Under the pieces are notes generated by a model. The model was not told the DNA's origin and made no database searches. It worked only from the letters and a program-made list of their open reading frames with translations. DNA of 64,000 nt from the NCBI GenBank assembly GCA_963758025.1, contig CAVWUA010000011.1:1-64000 (forward strand). The letters are read 5' to 3'. The position numbers were made by a program, and so were the translations under genes. Positions 18,895 to 28,224 of the stretch are shown here, piece after piece (positions within the stretch are counted from its first letter, which is position 1; each line of letters opens with the position of its first letter). This stretch comes from CAVWUA01 sp963758025 (GTDB taxonomy: Bacteria; Planctomycetota; Planctomycetia; Isosphaerales; Isosphaeraceae).

Positions 18895-19329
18895 TCACGC
18901 TTTCGCGGAGCCTTCGACTACGGCCCGGAGCCGCTGCTCCTCGGCCCGAAGTTCACCCGACGGGTCGCTGGGAGCGAAGTCCTCGGCATCGAAAACGGGA
19001 CGGATCTCGATCTCGGCTTCGCCCGGCATCGGGTTCGGGCAGCGCTTGACCCACGCGATCGCTTCTTCCATCGACTTCACCCGCCAGAGCCAGAAGCCGG
19101 CGAGCAGTTCCTTCGTCTCGGCGAACGGGCCGTCGGTCACGGTCCGCTCCTCTCCGGAAAATCGCACGCGCACGCCCTTCGCGCTCGGATGAAGACCTTC
19201 GGCCGCGAGCATAACGCCCGCCCTGACCAGCTCGTCATTGAACCGGCCCATCTCGGTCAGCAGTTTTTCGCTGGGCATCACACCCGCCTCGGAGTCGGGG
19301 CTTGCCTTGACCAGGACCATGACTTTCAT
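18895..19329 (-). CDS. DGPF/YciI-family protein 1
   Basis: A 144-residue protein of the YciI-like (DGPF) family, named for its motif, here TVTDGPFAETKELLAGFWLW. The N-terminus MKVMVLVKASPDSEAG is the usual first strand. DGPF proteins are ferredoxin-like, small and typically linked to ECF42 sigma factors; their biochemical role is not settled. The last ~25 residues (Glu/Arg-rich) extend beyond the core. First of three such paralogues in this cluster. Confidence 0.88.
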   Translation of the reverse strand: MKVMVLVKASPDSEAGVMPSEKLLTEMGRFNDELVRAGVMLAAEGLHPSAKGVRVRFSGEERTVTDGPFAETKELLAGFWLWRVKSMEEAIAWVKRCPNPMPGEAEIEIRPVFDAEDFAPSDPSGELRAEEQRLRAVVEGSAKA

Positions 19330-19386
19330 CGTGAATTGTCCTCGCAAGTGGGGGAATCGATCGGCCGGGAATGAGTGGGGTCGTTC

Positions 19387-19746
19387 TCAGTCGGGAGTGG
19401 GCAAGTCCGCCAGTTCAAGGACGGGCCGGACCTCGACCGTCCCCTTGCGGGCGCCGGGGATGCGGCCGGCGATCTCGATGGCCTCGTCCAGATTCTTCGC
19501 GTCGATCAGGAAGTAGCCGCCGAGCTGCTCGCGGGTTTCCGCGAACGGGCCGTCGGTCACGAGCCGCTTGCCTTCTCGCACGCGGACGCTCGTCGCCGTC
19601 GAGATCGGTTGAAGAGGCGATGCGCCCAGGTACTGGCCGCGCTGGCTCAGGTCGTGGGTGAGCTGGATTGACTCGGAAAAGCAGCGGTCGCGCTCACCGT
19701 CGGTCCAGGCGTTCTCGTCGGTGTAGATGAGAAGCATGTACTTCAT
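19387..19746 (-). CDS. DGPF/YciI-family protein 2
   Basis: A 119-residue DGPF protein (MKYMLLIYTDENAW at the N-terminus, LVTDGPFAETREQLGGYFLI in the core, GTVEVRPVLEL at the C-terminus). It is closest in layout to the third copy: both have the segment RxxGQYLGAxPLQ. It lies between the first copy and an SRPBCC fragment, on the same strand. Confidence 0.9.
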   Translation of the reverse strand: MKYMLLIYTDENAWTDGERDRCFSESIQLTHDLSQRGQYLGASPLQPISTATSVRVREGKRLVTDGPFAETREQLGGYFLIDAKNLDEAIEIAGRIPGARKGTVEVRPVLELADLPTPD

Positions 19747-19791
19747 GGGCGGAATCCATCATTCGAGTGAAAAGTCGGTTGCTCGAACCGC

Positions 19792-19950
19792 TCAGGCCAG
19801 GGATTGGAGGTACGACTCCATCCGTCGGAAGCTCGCGGCCATGCCATCCTTCATGACACTCTGAAGAGCGACGTCGCGGGCCGACATTGAGGGGTAAAGG
19901 ATCATCTGGGAGAGGGTGGTGATGCGGTCTTCCTCGGCAAACGGTCAGAA
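19792..19950 (-). pseudogene. SRPBCC/AHSA1-type domain, C-terminal fragment
   Basis: Minus-strand translation gives EEDRITTLSQMILYPSMSAR, then DVALQSVMKDGMAASFRRME and a stop at 19792. This matches the last ~45 residues of activator-of-Hsp90-ATPase-like (SRPBCC) proteins, which often accompany DGPF and DoxX genes. The N-terminal two thirds are missing, and about 40 bases separate the fragment from the DoxX stop. It is probably the stub left by a deletion inside the cluster. Confidence 0.6.
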
Positions 19951-19984
19951 AACCGAGGACGGACTTCCGCCGTCCCTCCGTCAA

Positions 19985-20413
19985 TCAGGCCAGGACCGAT
20001 CGCCTCAGCGGAATCAGGGCCCGCAGGCGCGGTTCTCGCAAGCAGAGGCCGCCCCAGATCATCGCACCGACGAGGATCGGGAAGAGGATCGGGAACACCG
20101 GCTCGTTCATCCGGAGGTGGGTCCAGACCGCGCCCCCGAGGTAGCCGGTCAGCAGGATCGCACCCAGGAGCGAGGTCCAGGGCACCACGTACAGCACCGT
20201 CGAGGCGATCAAAACCACGCCCAAGGCCGGGATCACCCTCTCGGGCACTTCGAGACGGGCGCAGGCGTCGAGGACGGGCGCCGCGTTCATCAACTTGGCG
20301 GCACCATCGAATAGCAGGAAGAGAGCCACGAACCCGGTGAGGAACCAGCCGGTCCAGAACGTGGTTCCTTTCCATGCCGTCCTGGGGGCTCGCGAGGGCT
20401 CGGCAACGCTCAT
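19985..20413 (-). CDS. DoxX-family membrane protein
   Basis: A 142-residue protein with four predicted membrane segments (WTGWFLTGFVALFLLFDG, VIPALGVVLIASTVLYVV, LLGAILLTGYLGGAVWTHLR, ILFPILVGAMIWGGLCL), typical of DoxX-like proteins. The ATG at 20413 has GGAGAGC in front. DoxX proteins are often linked to redox or thiol stress responses; the function here is unknown. It is in line with the DGPF genes and the sigma factor. Confidence 0.85.
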   Translation of the reverse strand: MSVAEPSRAPRTAWKGTTFWTGWFLTGFVALFLLFDGAAKLMNAAPVLDACARLEVPERVIPALGVVLIASTVLYVVPWTSLLGAILLTGYLGGAVWTHLRMNEPVFPILFPILVGAMIWGGLCLREPRLRALIPLRRSVLA

Positions 20414-20459
20414 GAATGCTCTCCATCCGGTTCGAGATAGGGGAGTGACACGCCATCGC

Positions 20460-20837
20460 TCAGGAGCCTCGTCCCTCGAACATGGACAACATCTGTTCAT
20501 CGACGGGCCGGATTTCGAAGGTGCCACAATCAAGCCCGGGGTGCTTCGCCATGAGCTGGATCGCGTGGTTCAGGTCTCTCGCCTCGAACAGCAGGAAACC
20601 ACCGAGATGCTCCTTCGTCTCGACAAACGGGCCGTCGGTGACGGAAAGCTCTCCGTCCCTGCGCCTCATGGTGACCCCAAGGCGAGCGTTCTGGAGCGGC
20701 GCTCCGCCGAGATACTGTCCGCTCCGGCGCAGGTCATCTCCGAAGGCGAGGCAGGCCTCCATCTTTGCCGCGCCCTCCTCTTTCGACATCGCGCTCCAGG
20801 CCGCTTCATCCGAATAACCCAGACAGACGAACTTCAT
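20460..20837 (-). CDS. DGPF/YciI-family protein 3
   Basis: A 125-residue DGPF protein (MKFVCLGYSDEAAW, LSVTDGPFVETKEHLGGFLL, GTFEIRPVDEQML). It is the copy nearest the sigma factor, 90 bp downstream of its stop, and so probably the founding sigma-linked member. Confidence 0.9.
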   Translation of the reverse strand: MKFVCLGYSDEAAWSAMSKEEGAAKMEACLAFGDDLRRSGQYLGGAPLQNARLGVTMRRRDGELSVTDGPFVETKEHLGGFLLFEARDLNHAIQLMAKHPGLDCGTFEIRPVDEQMLSMFEGRGS

Positions 20838-20926
20838 CGCAACCTCCGGAAACCAGGGTTCGGAACTCTTCCGCCGCCTCTAGTCGTCTGGCGATCCGGT
20901 CGATCGACAGAGCGGCAAAAAGTTTT

Positions 20927-22174
20927 TCAGAAAAGTTCGCGGAGGCGCTTTTCGAGGAACCGGCGCTCCGGGTCCTGGCGGACAAGTCCAAGCGCTCGCT
21001 CGTACGATTGCCGGGCGTCATCAACCCGGTTCAGCCGTCGGCAAAGGTCCGCCCGGGCCGCATGCGCCAGGTGATAATCCGCCAGGTCCCCAGCAGAGAG
21101 GATGGCGTCAATCCGGGACAACCCGGCTGCCGGACCGTCGCGCATGGCAATCGCCACCGCCCGGTTCAACTCGACGATCGGCGAAGGCGCCGCGATCGAG
21201 AGGAGTTCATACAACGCGGCAATCTGCCCCCAGTTGGTCTCCGAGGCCGTCGGGGCTACCGCGTGCATCGATGCGATCGCGGCCTGAATCCCATAGACGC
21301 CGAGCTGGCCCCCTTCCATCATCCGCTGAACCAGCGCCTGACCTTCGGCCATCCGTGATCGGTCCCAACGCGAACGGTCCTGGTCTTCCAGCAAGATCAG
21401 GTCGCCGTCCGGTGTCGATCGCGCCTCCCGACGTGACTCCTGCAACAGCATCAGCGCCAGCAAGCCGATCGTTTCCGGGTCGGGTAGCAATTCGACCAGG
21501 AGCCGGCCCAGCCGGATCGCTTCCTCGGACAGGTCCGAACGCGTCACCGAAGCACCCGAGGAGGCCGAATAACCCTCATTGAAAACGAGATAAACGACGG
21601 AGAGAACCGATTCCAGACGACCCGGCAGGTCCGCCCGGGACGGAATCTCGTAGGGAATCCCGGCCCCCCGGATCTTCGCCTTTCCTCGCACGATGCGTTG
21701 GGCGATCGTGGGCGCGGTGGTCAGGAACGCCCGGGCAATCTCCTCGGTCGTCAAGCCGCAAACCTCGCGCAAGGTCAGGGCGACCTGCGTGCTCGGTGGT
21801 AAGGCCGGATGACAGCATGTGAAGATCAGCCGCAGGCGGTCGTCCTCGACCCGCTCGTCGTCGATCTCTTCACACGTCGCCTCCAGGTCGAGCTTCGACG
21901 CCAGCGTGGCCAGCGAGGCGTCAAACCGGGCCCGCCTGCGCATGGTGTCGATCGCCTTGAACCGTCCGGTCGAGACGAGCCACGCCCTCGGGTTGGCCGG
22001 CACCCCCGATTCCGGCCAGGTTTCCACCGCCGCGGCGAACGCCTCATGCATCGCCTCCTCGGCGAGGTCGAAATCGCCCAGCAGTCGGACCAGAGTGGCG
22101 AAGACGCGGCGGGACTCGGATCGGTAGATCGTGTCCACCGCGTGACGAGCCGGATCGCCTGGACGATCTTCCAT
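20927..22174 (-). CDS. ECF42-type RNA polymerase sigma factor
   Basis: A 415-residue ECF sigma factor with a long C-terminal extension. Sigma region 2 is near 15-85 (RVFATLVRLLGDFDLAEEAM, AWLVSTGRFKAIDTMRRRAR); region 4 is near 120-175 (QVALTLREVCGLTTEEIARA). A ~230-residue C-terminal TPR-like/DUF6596 domain follows (ESVLSVVYLVFNEGYSASSG, NWGQIAALYELL, ELNRAVAIAMRDGPAAGL). This layout defines group ECF42, which typically works without an anti-sigma factor and has the C-terminal domain as control element. The ATG at 22174 has GGAGA upstream. The genes downstream (three DGPF, DoxX and further) are its probable regulon, by analogy with characterised ECF42 loci. Confidence 0.9.
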   Translation of the reverse strand: MEDRPGDPARHAVDTIYRSESRRVFATLVRLLGDFDLAEEAMHEAFAAAVETWPESGVPANPRAWLVSTGRFKAIDTMRRRARFDASLATLASKLDLEATCEEIDDERVEDDRLRLIFTCCHPALPPSTQVALTLREVCGLTTEEIARAFLTTAPTIAQRIVRGKAKIRGAGIPYEIPSRADLPGRLESVLSVVYLVFNEGYSASSGASVTRSDLSEEAIRLGRLLVELLPDPETIGLLALMLLQESRREARSTPDGDLILLEDQDRSRWDRSRMAEGQALVQRMMEGGQLGVYGIQAAIASMHAVAPTASETNWGQIAALYELLSIAAPSPIVELNRAVAIAMRDGPAAGLSRIDAILSAGDLADYHLAHAARADLCRRLNRVDDARQSYERALGLVRQDPERRFLEKRLRELF

Positions 22175-22935
22175 GAGATCGATTCTCCGTGGCACCCTGA
22201 GGTCCGGTCTTCAACGAGCGAGACCGGGGGGCGAGTCGCACACACCATAACCGGCGGCCCGATCCGCTCCAAGAGGAGCCGGAGAATTTTGTACACCCAT
22301 CACCTTATGGACACCGGGAGGAGAGGTCCGGCGATCCGCGTCGTCTCGGTCGAAGACCAGGTGGCGCTCGCTCGGGACAGGAGGTCTTCCCAAGGCCAGG
22401 AGGTTCGGGCTGAGCCCGTCCTGGCGTCACGCCTCGAGAAAAGTCAGCGCCAGGATCGATTCGACGCGGTGTCGAATGCCGCGTGGTTTGCGTGGATCAT
22501 TGATCCGGCTGAAGACGTTGAGATGAGAGGGCAGGGGAGCGGCCGTTCCTGACCACGCCTCATGAGGTGATCATCAGCCCGATGTGCGGGGGGCCTCTTG
22601 GGTGATGATGTCGCCGAAGAGTTCGAGGAACGACGTCAACTTCGGCTCCGACTGGCGAGTCGCGTTAACGTCCAGAGGCCACGCCCTCCGGAGGTCGTTG
22701 GAACGCCGTGGCTTCGCAATGATGGGGCATCAGAAGCGCGGCGATTCGCGGACACAGCCGGGTTTTCCGATGGGAATCGAAGTGATCCTGGGATGGAGGA
22801 GAATGCGCCTGGCGTCTGGGTGGGTGGAGCCACGAAGAATCGAGAACATCATCCGGCTGTCCATCCATCCCGGAGCCGTGCGTTGACGGGCGGCGATGTC
22901 GGGGAGGCGAAGGGGGAGCGATCCCGAGGACGCTC
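22175..22935. other. Intergenic, nothing recognised
   Basis: A 760-bp gap between the sigma factor start and the infA stop. It must hold the sigma-factor promoter. Open frames on the plus strand have no recognisable motifs or ribosome binding sites. No repeat or RNA structure stood out. Confidence 0.4.
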
Positions 22936-23163
22936 CTACCGCTCACGATAGACGATCCGGCCTTTGGTCGTGTCGTAGGGAGTGATCTCGACGGTGACGC
23001 GGTCACCGGGAACGATGCGGATGAAGTTCTTCCGCATCTTGCCGGCGATGTGGGCCAGGATGCGATGGCCGCTCAATTGACCTTCCAGTTCGACAATGAA
23101 CTGCGTGTTCGGCAGGGCCTCGACAATCCGGCCCTCGGTTTTGATGGGTTCCTCTTTGGCCAC
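22936..23163 (-). CDS. infA: Translation initiation factor IF-1
   Basis: A 75-residue S1/OB-fold protein (AKEEPIKTEGRIVEALPNTQ, GKMRKNFIRIVPGDRVTVEI, TKGRIVYRER), matching IF-1 in length and order. It binds the 30S A site and helps IF-2 and IF-3 set up initiation. The start is a GTG at 23163 with GGAG nine bases before it. It is monocistronic here, not in a ribosomal protein operon. Confidence 0.95.
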   Translation of the reverse strand: MAKEEPIKTEGRIVEALPNTQFIVELEGQLSGHRILAHIAGKMRKNFIRIVPGDRVTVEITPYDTTKGRIVYRER

Positions 23164-23404
23164 GCGGTTCTCCTGCAACGATCGGCCCGGCTTCCGATCG
23201 GCACTCGGACAGTCCTCCCGGGGAATCTCGCCCCGATCGCGGGACGAACCCCCCGCCCCTCGGCCAGGTTCACCTCGTAAGGGGCCAGAGTAGGGAGGAG
23301 CGAATTGGTAGCGACGACAATGCCAATCTATCCGATCGACGCCGATTTGACCAGCATCGTTCGAACAATCGCGAGCCGTCATCCCTCGCGCCTGCATCAA
23401 GATT

Positions 23405-25700
23405 TTACGCGTTGATCTGAAAGGAATCGCTGGAAACCTCGTTCAGGGTCAGCCCGAGCGTCCGGAGCGCCCGACGAAGGCCCTCGAAGGCGGCTTCGGG
23501 AATCACGACCGCCCGCGGCCCGATCCGCTCGCCGAGGTACGGGCGCGTTTCGGGGTGCTGGATCAGGCCATCGAGCAGCTCGCCGCTCGGAGTCACCAGG
23601 AGGAGGGGGCGGATGACGGGCAGCGGGGGCTGTGGCGGTCCCGAGCCGATCAACAGCAGCCGGACGGCCGGAGGAACCGGAACGCGGGCTCGCCGCTCGA
23701 ACCAGCTCGTTAACTGCGATGGGGTCAGCCCCTCCGCGATGGCCTTCGACAGTGACTCGGCGGTGATCCGAAACTGTCGGTGAGGGAGCGTGATCGGCAT
23801 GGAGGGTCTCGCGACCGGAGCTTGCTCATCCGCGATTCGCGAGATTTCGGCGTCCACGAAGAGGTCCGAGCGGTTCGGATCGAGCAGGAGGGTGATCCCG
23901 TCCGGCTCGACGACGACGCACGGCTCGGGCGGTCGCCGATAGTCCCGAGAGCCCATCGAACGAAAACGGTGAAACGGGATCGAGCTTTCGTGTCCGACCA
24001 GGAGCAAAAGCGGGGTGATTCGCACGGGCCGCTCCTGCCCCTCCTCCGGCCAATCGGCCAGCGCGGCGTCGAGGTCGGCGGGCGTGGCGAATTCGACCAG
24101 GGTGGCCGAGGCGTGGTACGAAATCTTCTCGCGACGTTCGGACCAGGTGCTCACGGCCTGTTCGACCCCTGGGGGCAGTGGCCGCGCGGCTGTGCCGGTT
24201 CAGGCGTTTGAGCATCTGATCGGACGTCAGCCCGCCTTCCAGGCCCCGGTAGATCGACTCGGGGGTCAGCTTCAGTTCCAGCGCGGCTCCCGATTGGGAG
24301 AACCGCATGAACCGACTGAGCTGGCCGATGTTCAGCGGCGTCAATCCTTGCCGGTACGCGATGATCTCGAAGTTCGGCTGGACGAAGAGGAAGTGCGGAA
24401 AGAGAGGCCGGGACGGCGGCGCGGAGCCGAGCGTCAACACGTAGCGCCCCAGGGGGGTCAACTGAATCAGGCGGCGGCCACTCGGATCTTCCTCGGCGGC
24501 ACGGACGAGCCCGAGCTGATAGGCAGGCCCGAGCAACATCGCTTCCAGCAGGTTCGGGCTTTCGTCCAATGCGTTGCGGGAGTGATTCCGGGGCCGCGGC
24601 GGTGACTTGCCCTCGTCGGAAACCGCGGGAGGCTCTCCCCGAGATTCCTCGATGACCCGAACGACCTGTTCCAGGGTCGGCAGGTCCCAGCGGGTGAGTC
24701 GGGAGAGACTCTCCGTCAGATCGTCGAGGGCGATCCACTGATCCTCGGGCAGGGCCGCCAGCCAGAGCAGGGCGGCGGGACGCACGAACGGGACGGCCAG
24801 GGTGGCCGATGCGTCCTCCTCCTGCATCCCCGCCTGCTCGTGCCAGTTTTCCAGCATCAGCCAGCGCAGGGCGATCATCTGCGGCAGATGCACGGCGTTC
24901 TCGGTCCAGTAATCGGCCGGGGCCGCCACCAGGCGGTCACTCCCCGGTTCGTTCAGCACGAGTCCGACGCGCCGGGCGATGGCCAGCCAGAGCGGCACCA
25001 TGTCGGGCAACGGCTCCAGCACATCGGCGATCGGACCAGCCAGCACGGGGTCGTCTTCCAGGCGCTCGCGGTCCCGTTTGTAGAGCGTCCCTTGCTGCGT
25101 TTGACGCAAAGGGGCCTCGTCCACGCGCTGCCAGAGCGCGGCCATGCGGAGGATCGGCTCCAGGCCGTCCGCCTCCCGGATCTGGCGTGCCGGACCGGAC
25201 GGAGGGAGCGGCGGAGGCTCCGGCGAGAACACGCGGGACGCGGCGACCGCTTCCGGGTGTGCCAACGCCAGGTCACCCAGCGCGTCGCGCAACGGGTGGG
25301 ACAGATCGAGAGGCGTCGTCTTCTCGGCATTCCGACGGATGGCGAGCAGGCCCGAGCGGACCAGCTCGGCAATCGATGCCTCCGCGTCTTGTCCGAGCAG
25401 CGCCAGGGTGTGCGCCAGTCCCAGGAGCGGCCAGGACGTTGTCTCGGTCATCGCCAGGAGACCGAGAGCCAGGCGAGCACCGGTTCCAAGCCGGTCGAGC
25501 ATGTCCGAGAGCTGTCGGGGTTCCTCCAGACATTGCGTGATGGCGTCGGGAAGTTCCTGCGGCCGGGGAATCCGCTCGGAAGGGGTCAGTGCAAGATAAA
25601 CTTCCGTCAGGCGGTCGCCGTCATAACGGGACAGGGCCGCGCGGAAGTCGTTTCGAGGGTCGTACTTGGATCGCTCGGGGGCGGTCGTCAGATTGGTCAT
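23405..25700 (-). CDS. Helicase-associated protein (Helicase_C_3-like), one frameshift
   Basis: A long protein, ~765 residues if joined. The N-terminal ~430 residues are helical winged-helix-rich (DRLGTGARLALGLLAMTETT, then SIAELVRSGLLAIRR). Around residues 440-510 is the Helicase_C_3 / XPB-associated signature (HFLFVQPNFEIIAYRQGLTP, GGLTSDQMLKRLNRHS). The frame then changes in the G5 run at 24171-24175 and continues as VSTWSERREKISYHASATLV to a stop at 23405. The XPB-type helicase lies directly upstream on the same strand, so the two probably act together in DNA unwinding or repair. Exact biochemistry is not known to me. Confidence 0.75.
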
Positions 25701-25757
25701 CGTGAATCGGTCGCCTGGTCGTCCCGGAAAAGCGTCATGCTACCACAAATGCGACGT

Positions 25758-25988
25758 TCAGCGCAGGACCCTGGGGGTGTGCCCCATGCGCCGGAGTTCC
25801 TCGAGAACGGCGTCTTCCTCGGCGGGATTGACCAGAAGCACGGTGTCGGAGATGCGTCCCGCGACGAGCCGGGCCAGAGTCTTCCGGGCCATGAGTTCTT
25901 CGGCCAGGATCGGATCGGCCGTGCGGATCAGGGCCACATTTTTGTGCATCTTGACCGGAATGCGTGGACGGGACGTGTGGGGCATCAT
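25758..25988 (-). CDS. Small conserved-looking protein between helicase genes
   Basis: A 76-residue protein (start MMPHTSRPRIPVKMHKNVAL, end EELRRMGHTPRVLR) in the gap between the helicase and its partner, same strand. The alternation of strands and helices (TVLLVNPAEEDAVLEELRRM) suggests a small alpha/beta fold. I do not recognise a family. The start is one of two adjacent ATGs. Position implies a role with the helicase pair, but that is only inference. Confidence 0.55.
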   Translation of the reverse strand: MMPHTSRPRIPVKMHKNVALIRTADPILAEELMARKTLARLVAGRISDTVLLVNPAEEDAVLEELRRMGHTPRVLR

Positions 25989-26001
25989 CCGTGGCTTTCG
26001 C

Positions 26002-27727
26002 TCAAGGTCGTTGGCCAGTCGAGGGACACGCCTTCGTGTCGGCCAGGAGATCCGATTCGTCAAGAATCTCGTAGCTGTAACCCTGCTCGGTCAGGAACAA
26101 CTGCCGGTGGTGGGCGAAATCCATCTCGCGGGTGTCGCGTGAGACCAGCGTGTAGAAATGGGCGGATTCCGCCCCATCCTTCGGCCGGAGGATGCGGCCG
26201 AGGCGCTGGGCCTCTTCCTGCCGGCTGCCGAAGGTTCCCGAAACCTGGACCATGACGTTCGCGTCGGGCAGGTCGATGGCGAAGTTGCCGACCTTCGACA
26301 GCACGAGGCGGCGAATCTCCCCGCGCCGGAAGCGGTCGTAAAGATCCTCGCGCTCGGGGTTGGAGGTCTGCCCCGTGATCAACGGAAGCTCAAATCGCGC
26401 GGCGATCCGGCGCAGTTGCCGGAGGTACTGCCCGATGACGAGGACGCGGTCCTCTTCACCCGTGAACCGTTCCAGCAGCAACTCGACGAGGTCATCCTTG
26501 GCGGGGTTCTCGCTCGCCATGCGGAACTTGTCGCGCCACTCCGCGGTGGCATAGTCCATGCGGGAGCCGGCGGGCATGGCCAGGCGGACCTCATGGCAGA
26601 GGGCCTCGGCGATCCAGCCCTTCTGTTCCAGCACGCGCCAGGGAACGTCGAACTTCTTCGGGCCGATCAGGCTGAAGACGTCCTCCTCGCGCTGATCCTC
26701 GCGCACGAGGGTCGCGGTCAGGCCGAGGCGGCGCCGGGCCTGGATCTCGGCCGTGACGCGAAACACGGGGGCGGGCAGGAGGTGAACCTCGTCATAGACG
26801 ATGAGGCCCCAATCCTTCTCGTCGAAGATCTTGAAGTGCGGAAAGTCGCCATCCTTCTTGGGCCGGAAGGTGACGATCTGGTAGGTCGCCAGCGTGACCG
26901 GGGCGATCGCCTTCGACTCGCCGGTGTAGGTGGCGACCATGTCCTCGCTCAGATCGGTCTTGTCCAGGATCTCGCGCCGCCATTGCTCGACCGCCGTGGT
27001 GCTGGTCGTGAGGATGAGCGTGTGCTTCTTGAGCGCGGCCATCGCGGAAATGCCGACGATCGTCTTGCCCGCGCCGCAAGGGAGCACGACCACGCCGGAC
27101 CCGCCCCGGACATCTCCCCCGGCATGGAAGGCATCGACCGCCATGCCGCTGATAGTCGCGGACCCGGAACGGCACGCCCGAACGGGCCTCGTCGCGCAGG
27201 GCGATCTCCAAATCCGAGCCGGACGTGTATCCGGCGAGATCCTCGGCCGGGTAGCCGACGGAGATCAGGGCCTGCTTGAGCACCCCTCGGTGCGCGTCGC
27301 TGATGCTGATGGACGTCTCATCGATCCGCTCCCCGAGATAGTCGCGGACCCCTTTTTGCCTCGCCAGTTCTTCGAGCAAGGGGCGGTCGTTCGTGACCAG
27401 GCGCAAGGTGCCCTCGACCCGCACGAGCCGGACCCGGCCGTAGCGGCTCACCAGTTCGTGGAGATCGACCGGGAGGTTCGGCGGGAGCGGGAACTTGCTG
27501 TACGTGTTCAGGGCGTCGATCATCGCCTCGGCCGTCATCCCGGCGGCGGCGGCGTTCCAGAGCGAGAGCGGCGAGAGGCGATAGGTGTGGATATGCTCCG
27601 GGCTCTTCTCCAGTTCGGCGAAGGGCGCCAGCGCGTCACGGGCCTCGGCATAGAGCGGGTTGTCAACTTCCAGCAAGACCGTGCGGTCCCCCTGCACGAT
27701 CAGCGGATTGGCGGGGTTGTACTGCAT
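26002..27727 (-). CDS. XPB/Ssl2-type DNA helicase, one frameshift
   Basis: An SF2 helicase of the XPB family, ~575 residues when joined. The N-terminal part (MQYNPANPLIVQGDRTVLLE, VRDYLGERIDETSI) is the damage-recognition-like domain. After a single extra base near 27145 the frame continues with Walker A VVLPCGAGKTIVG, motif II VYDEVHLLPAPVFR, motif III GLTATLVRED, and motif VI RQEEAQRLGRILRPK. AAGGAG precedes the ATG at 27727. XPB helicases unwind DNA 3'-5' and act in repair; archaeal ones pair with the nuclease Bax1. Here the partner gene encodes a Helicase_C_3 protein instead. Confidence 0.85.
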
Positions 27728-28224
27728 GGGCTCCTTGCCAGACAGAGAGTCGCGTCGAGGGTCCCCTTTCCAGGGCGCCATTCCGCCATCCTATGTCACC
27801 TGATGCCGGAGTCGCAAGGTGAGGTGACGAGATTGGTCCATCGGACGGGACGATCGCGCCGATTTCTTATCTCGGCGGGCGTCTTCCCCGCTGACCACGG
27901 GGGGATGGAGGGAGATTCCCCCTGAGCCGCGCATCGGTGATCGTGCGCGGCTCTGTCGATCTTTCGGAACCCCCTCCGGCTCCCCCTTTTGTCAAGGGGG
28001 AGAGCACACTCCGCCTCTTCCCAAGGCTTCCTCCCTCCCCCCTGACCTTCCTTCCCCCCTTACCAAAGGGGGATTGAGGGGGGGTCTTTCTGGCCGCGAA
28101 CGGTCGTCGTGCGCGGTTCCGTGGATTTGCCGGAACCCCCTCCGACCCCTTCACCAGGGGAGAGGCCGAGCCGACGCGCTCCCCGCTCTCTGAGGAAATG
28201 GCCAGCGGTCCAGCCAATTCCGCA
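27728..28224. repeat. Intergenic with two diverged copies of a ~55-bp G/C-rich repeat
   Basis: The segment near 27930-27987 and that near 28097-28152 both read 'GTGCGCGG(C/T)TC(T/C)GT.GAT' then 'GGAACCCCCTCCG'. Each is followed by a C-rich then G-rich stretch able to fold (for example CCCTTTTGTCAAGGGGG near 27990). No gene is seen. The repeats may act as hairpin terminators for the converging or diverging transcripts nearby. Confidence 0.55.

Noticed and set aside
22584..22951. Plus-strand frames of about 100-117 residues upstream of infA
   Set aside because: No ribosome binding site, no recognisable features, not in a sensible context.
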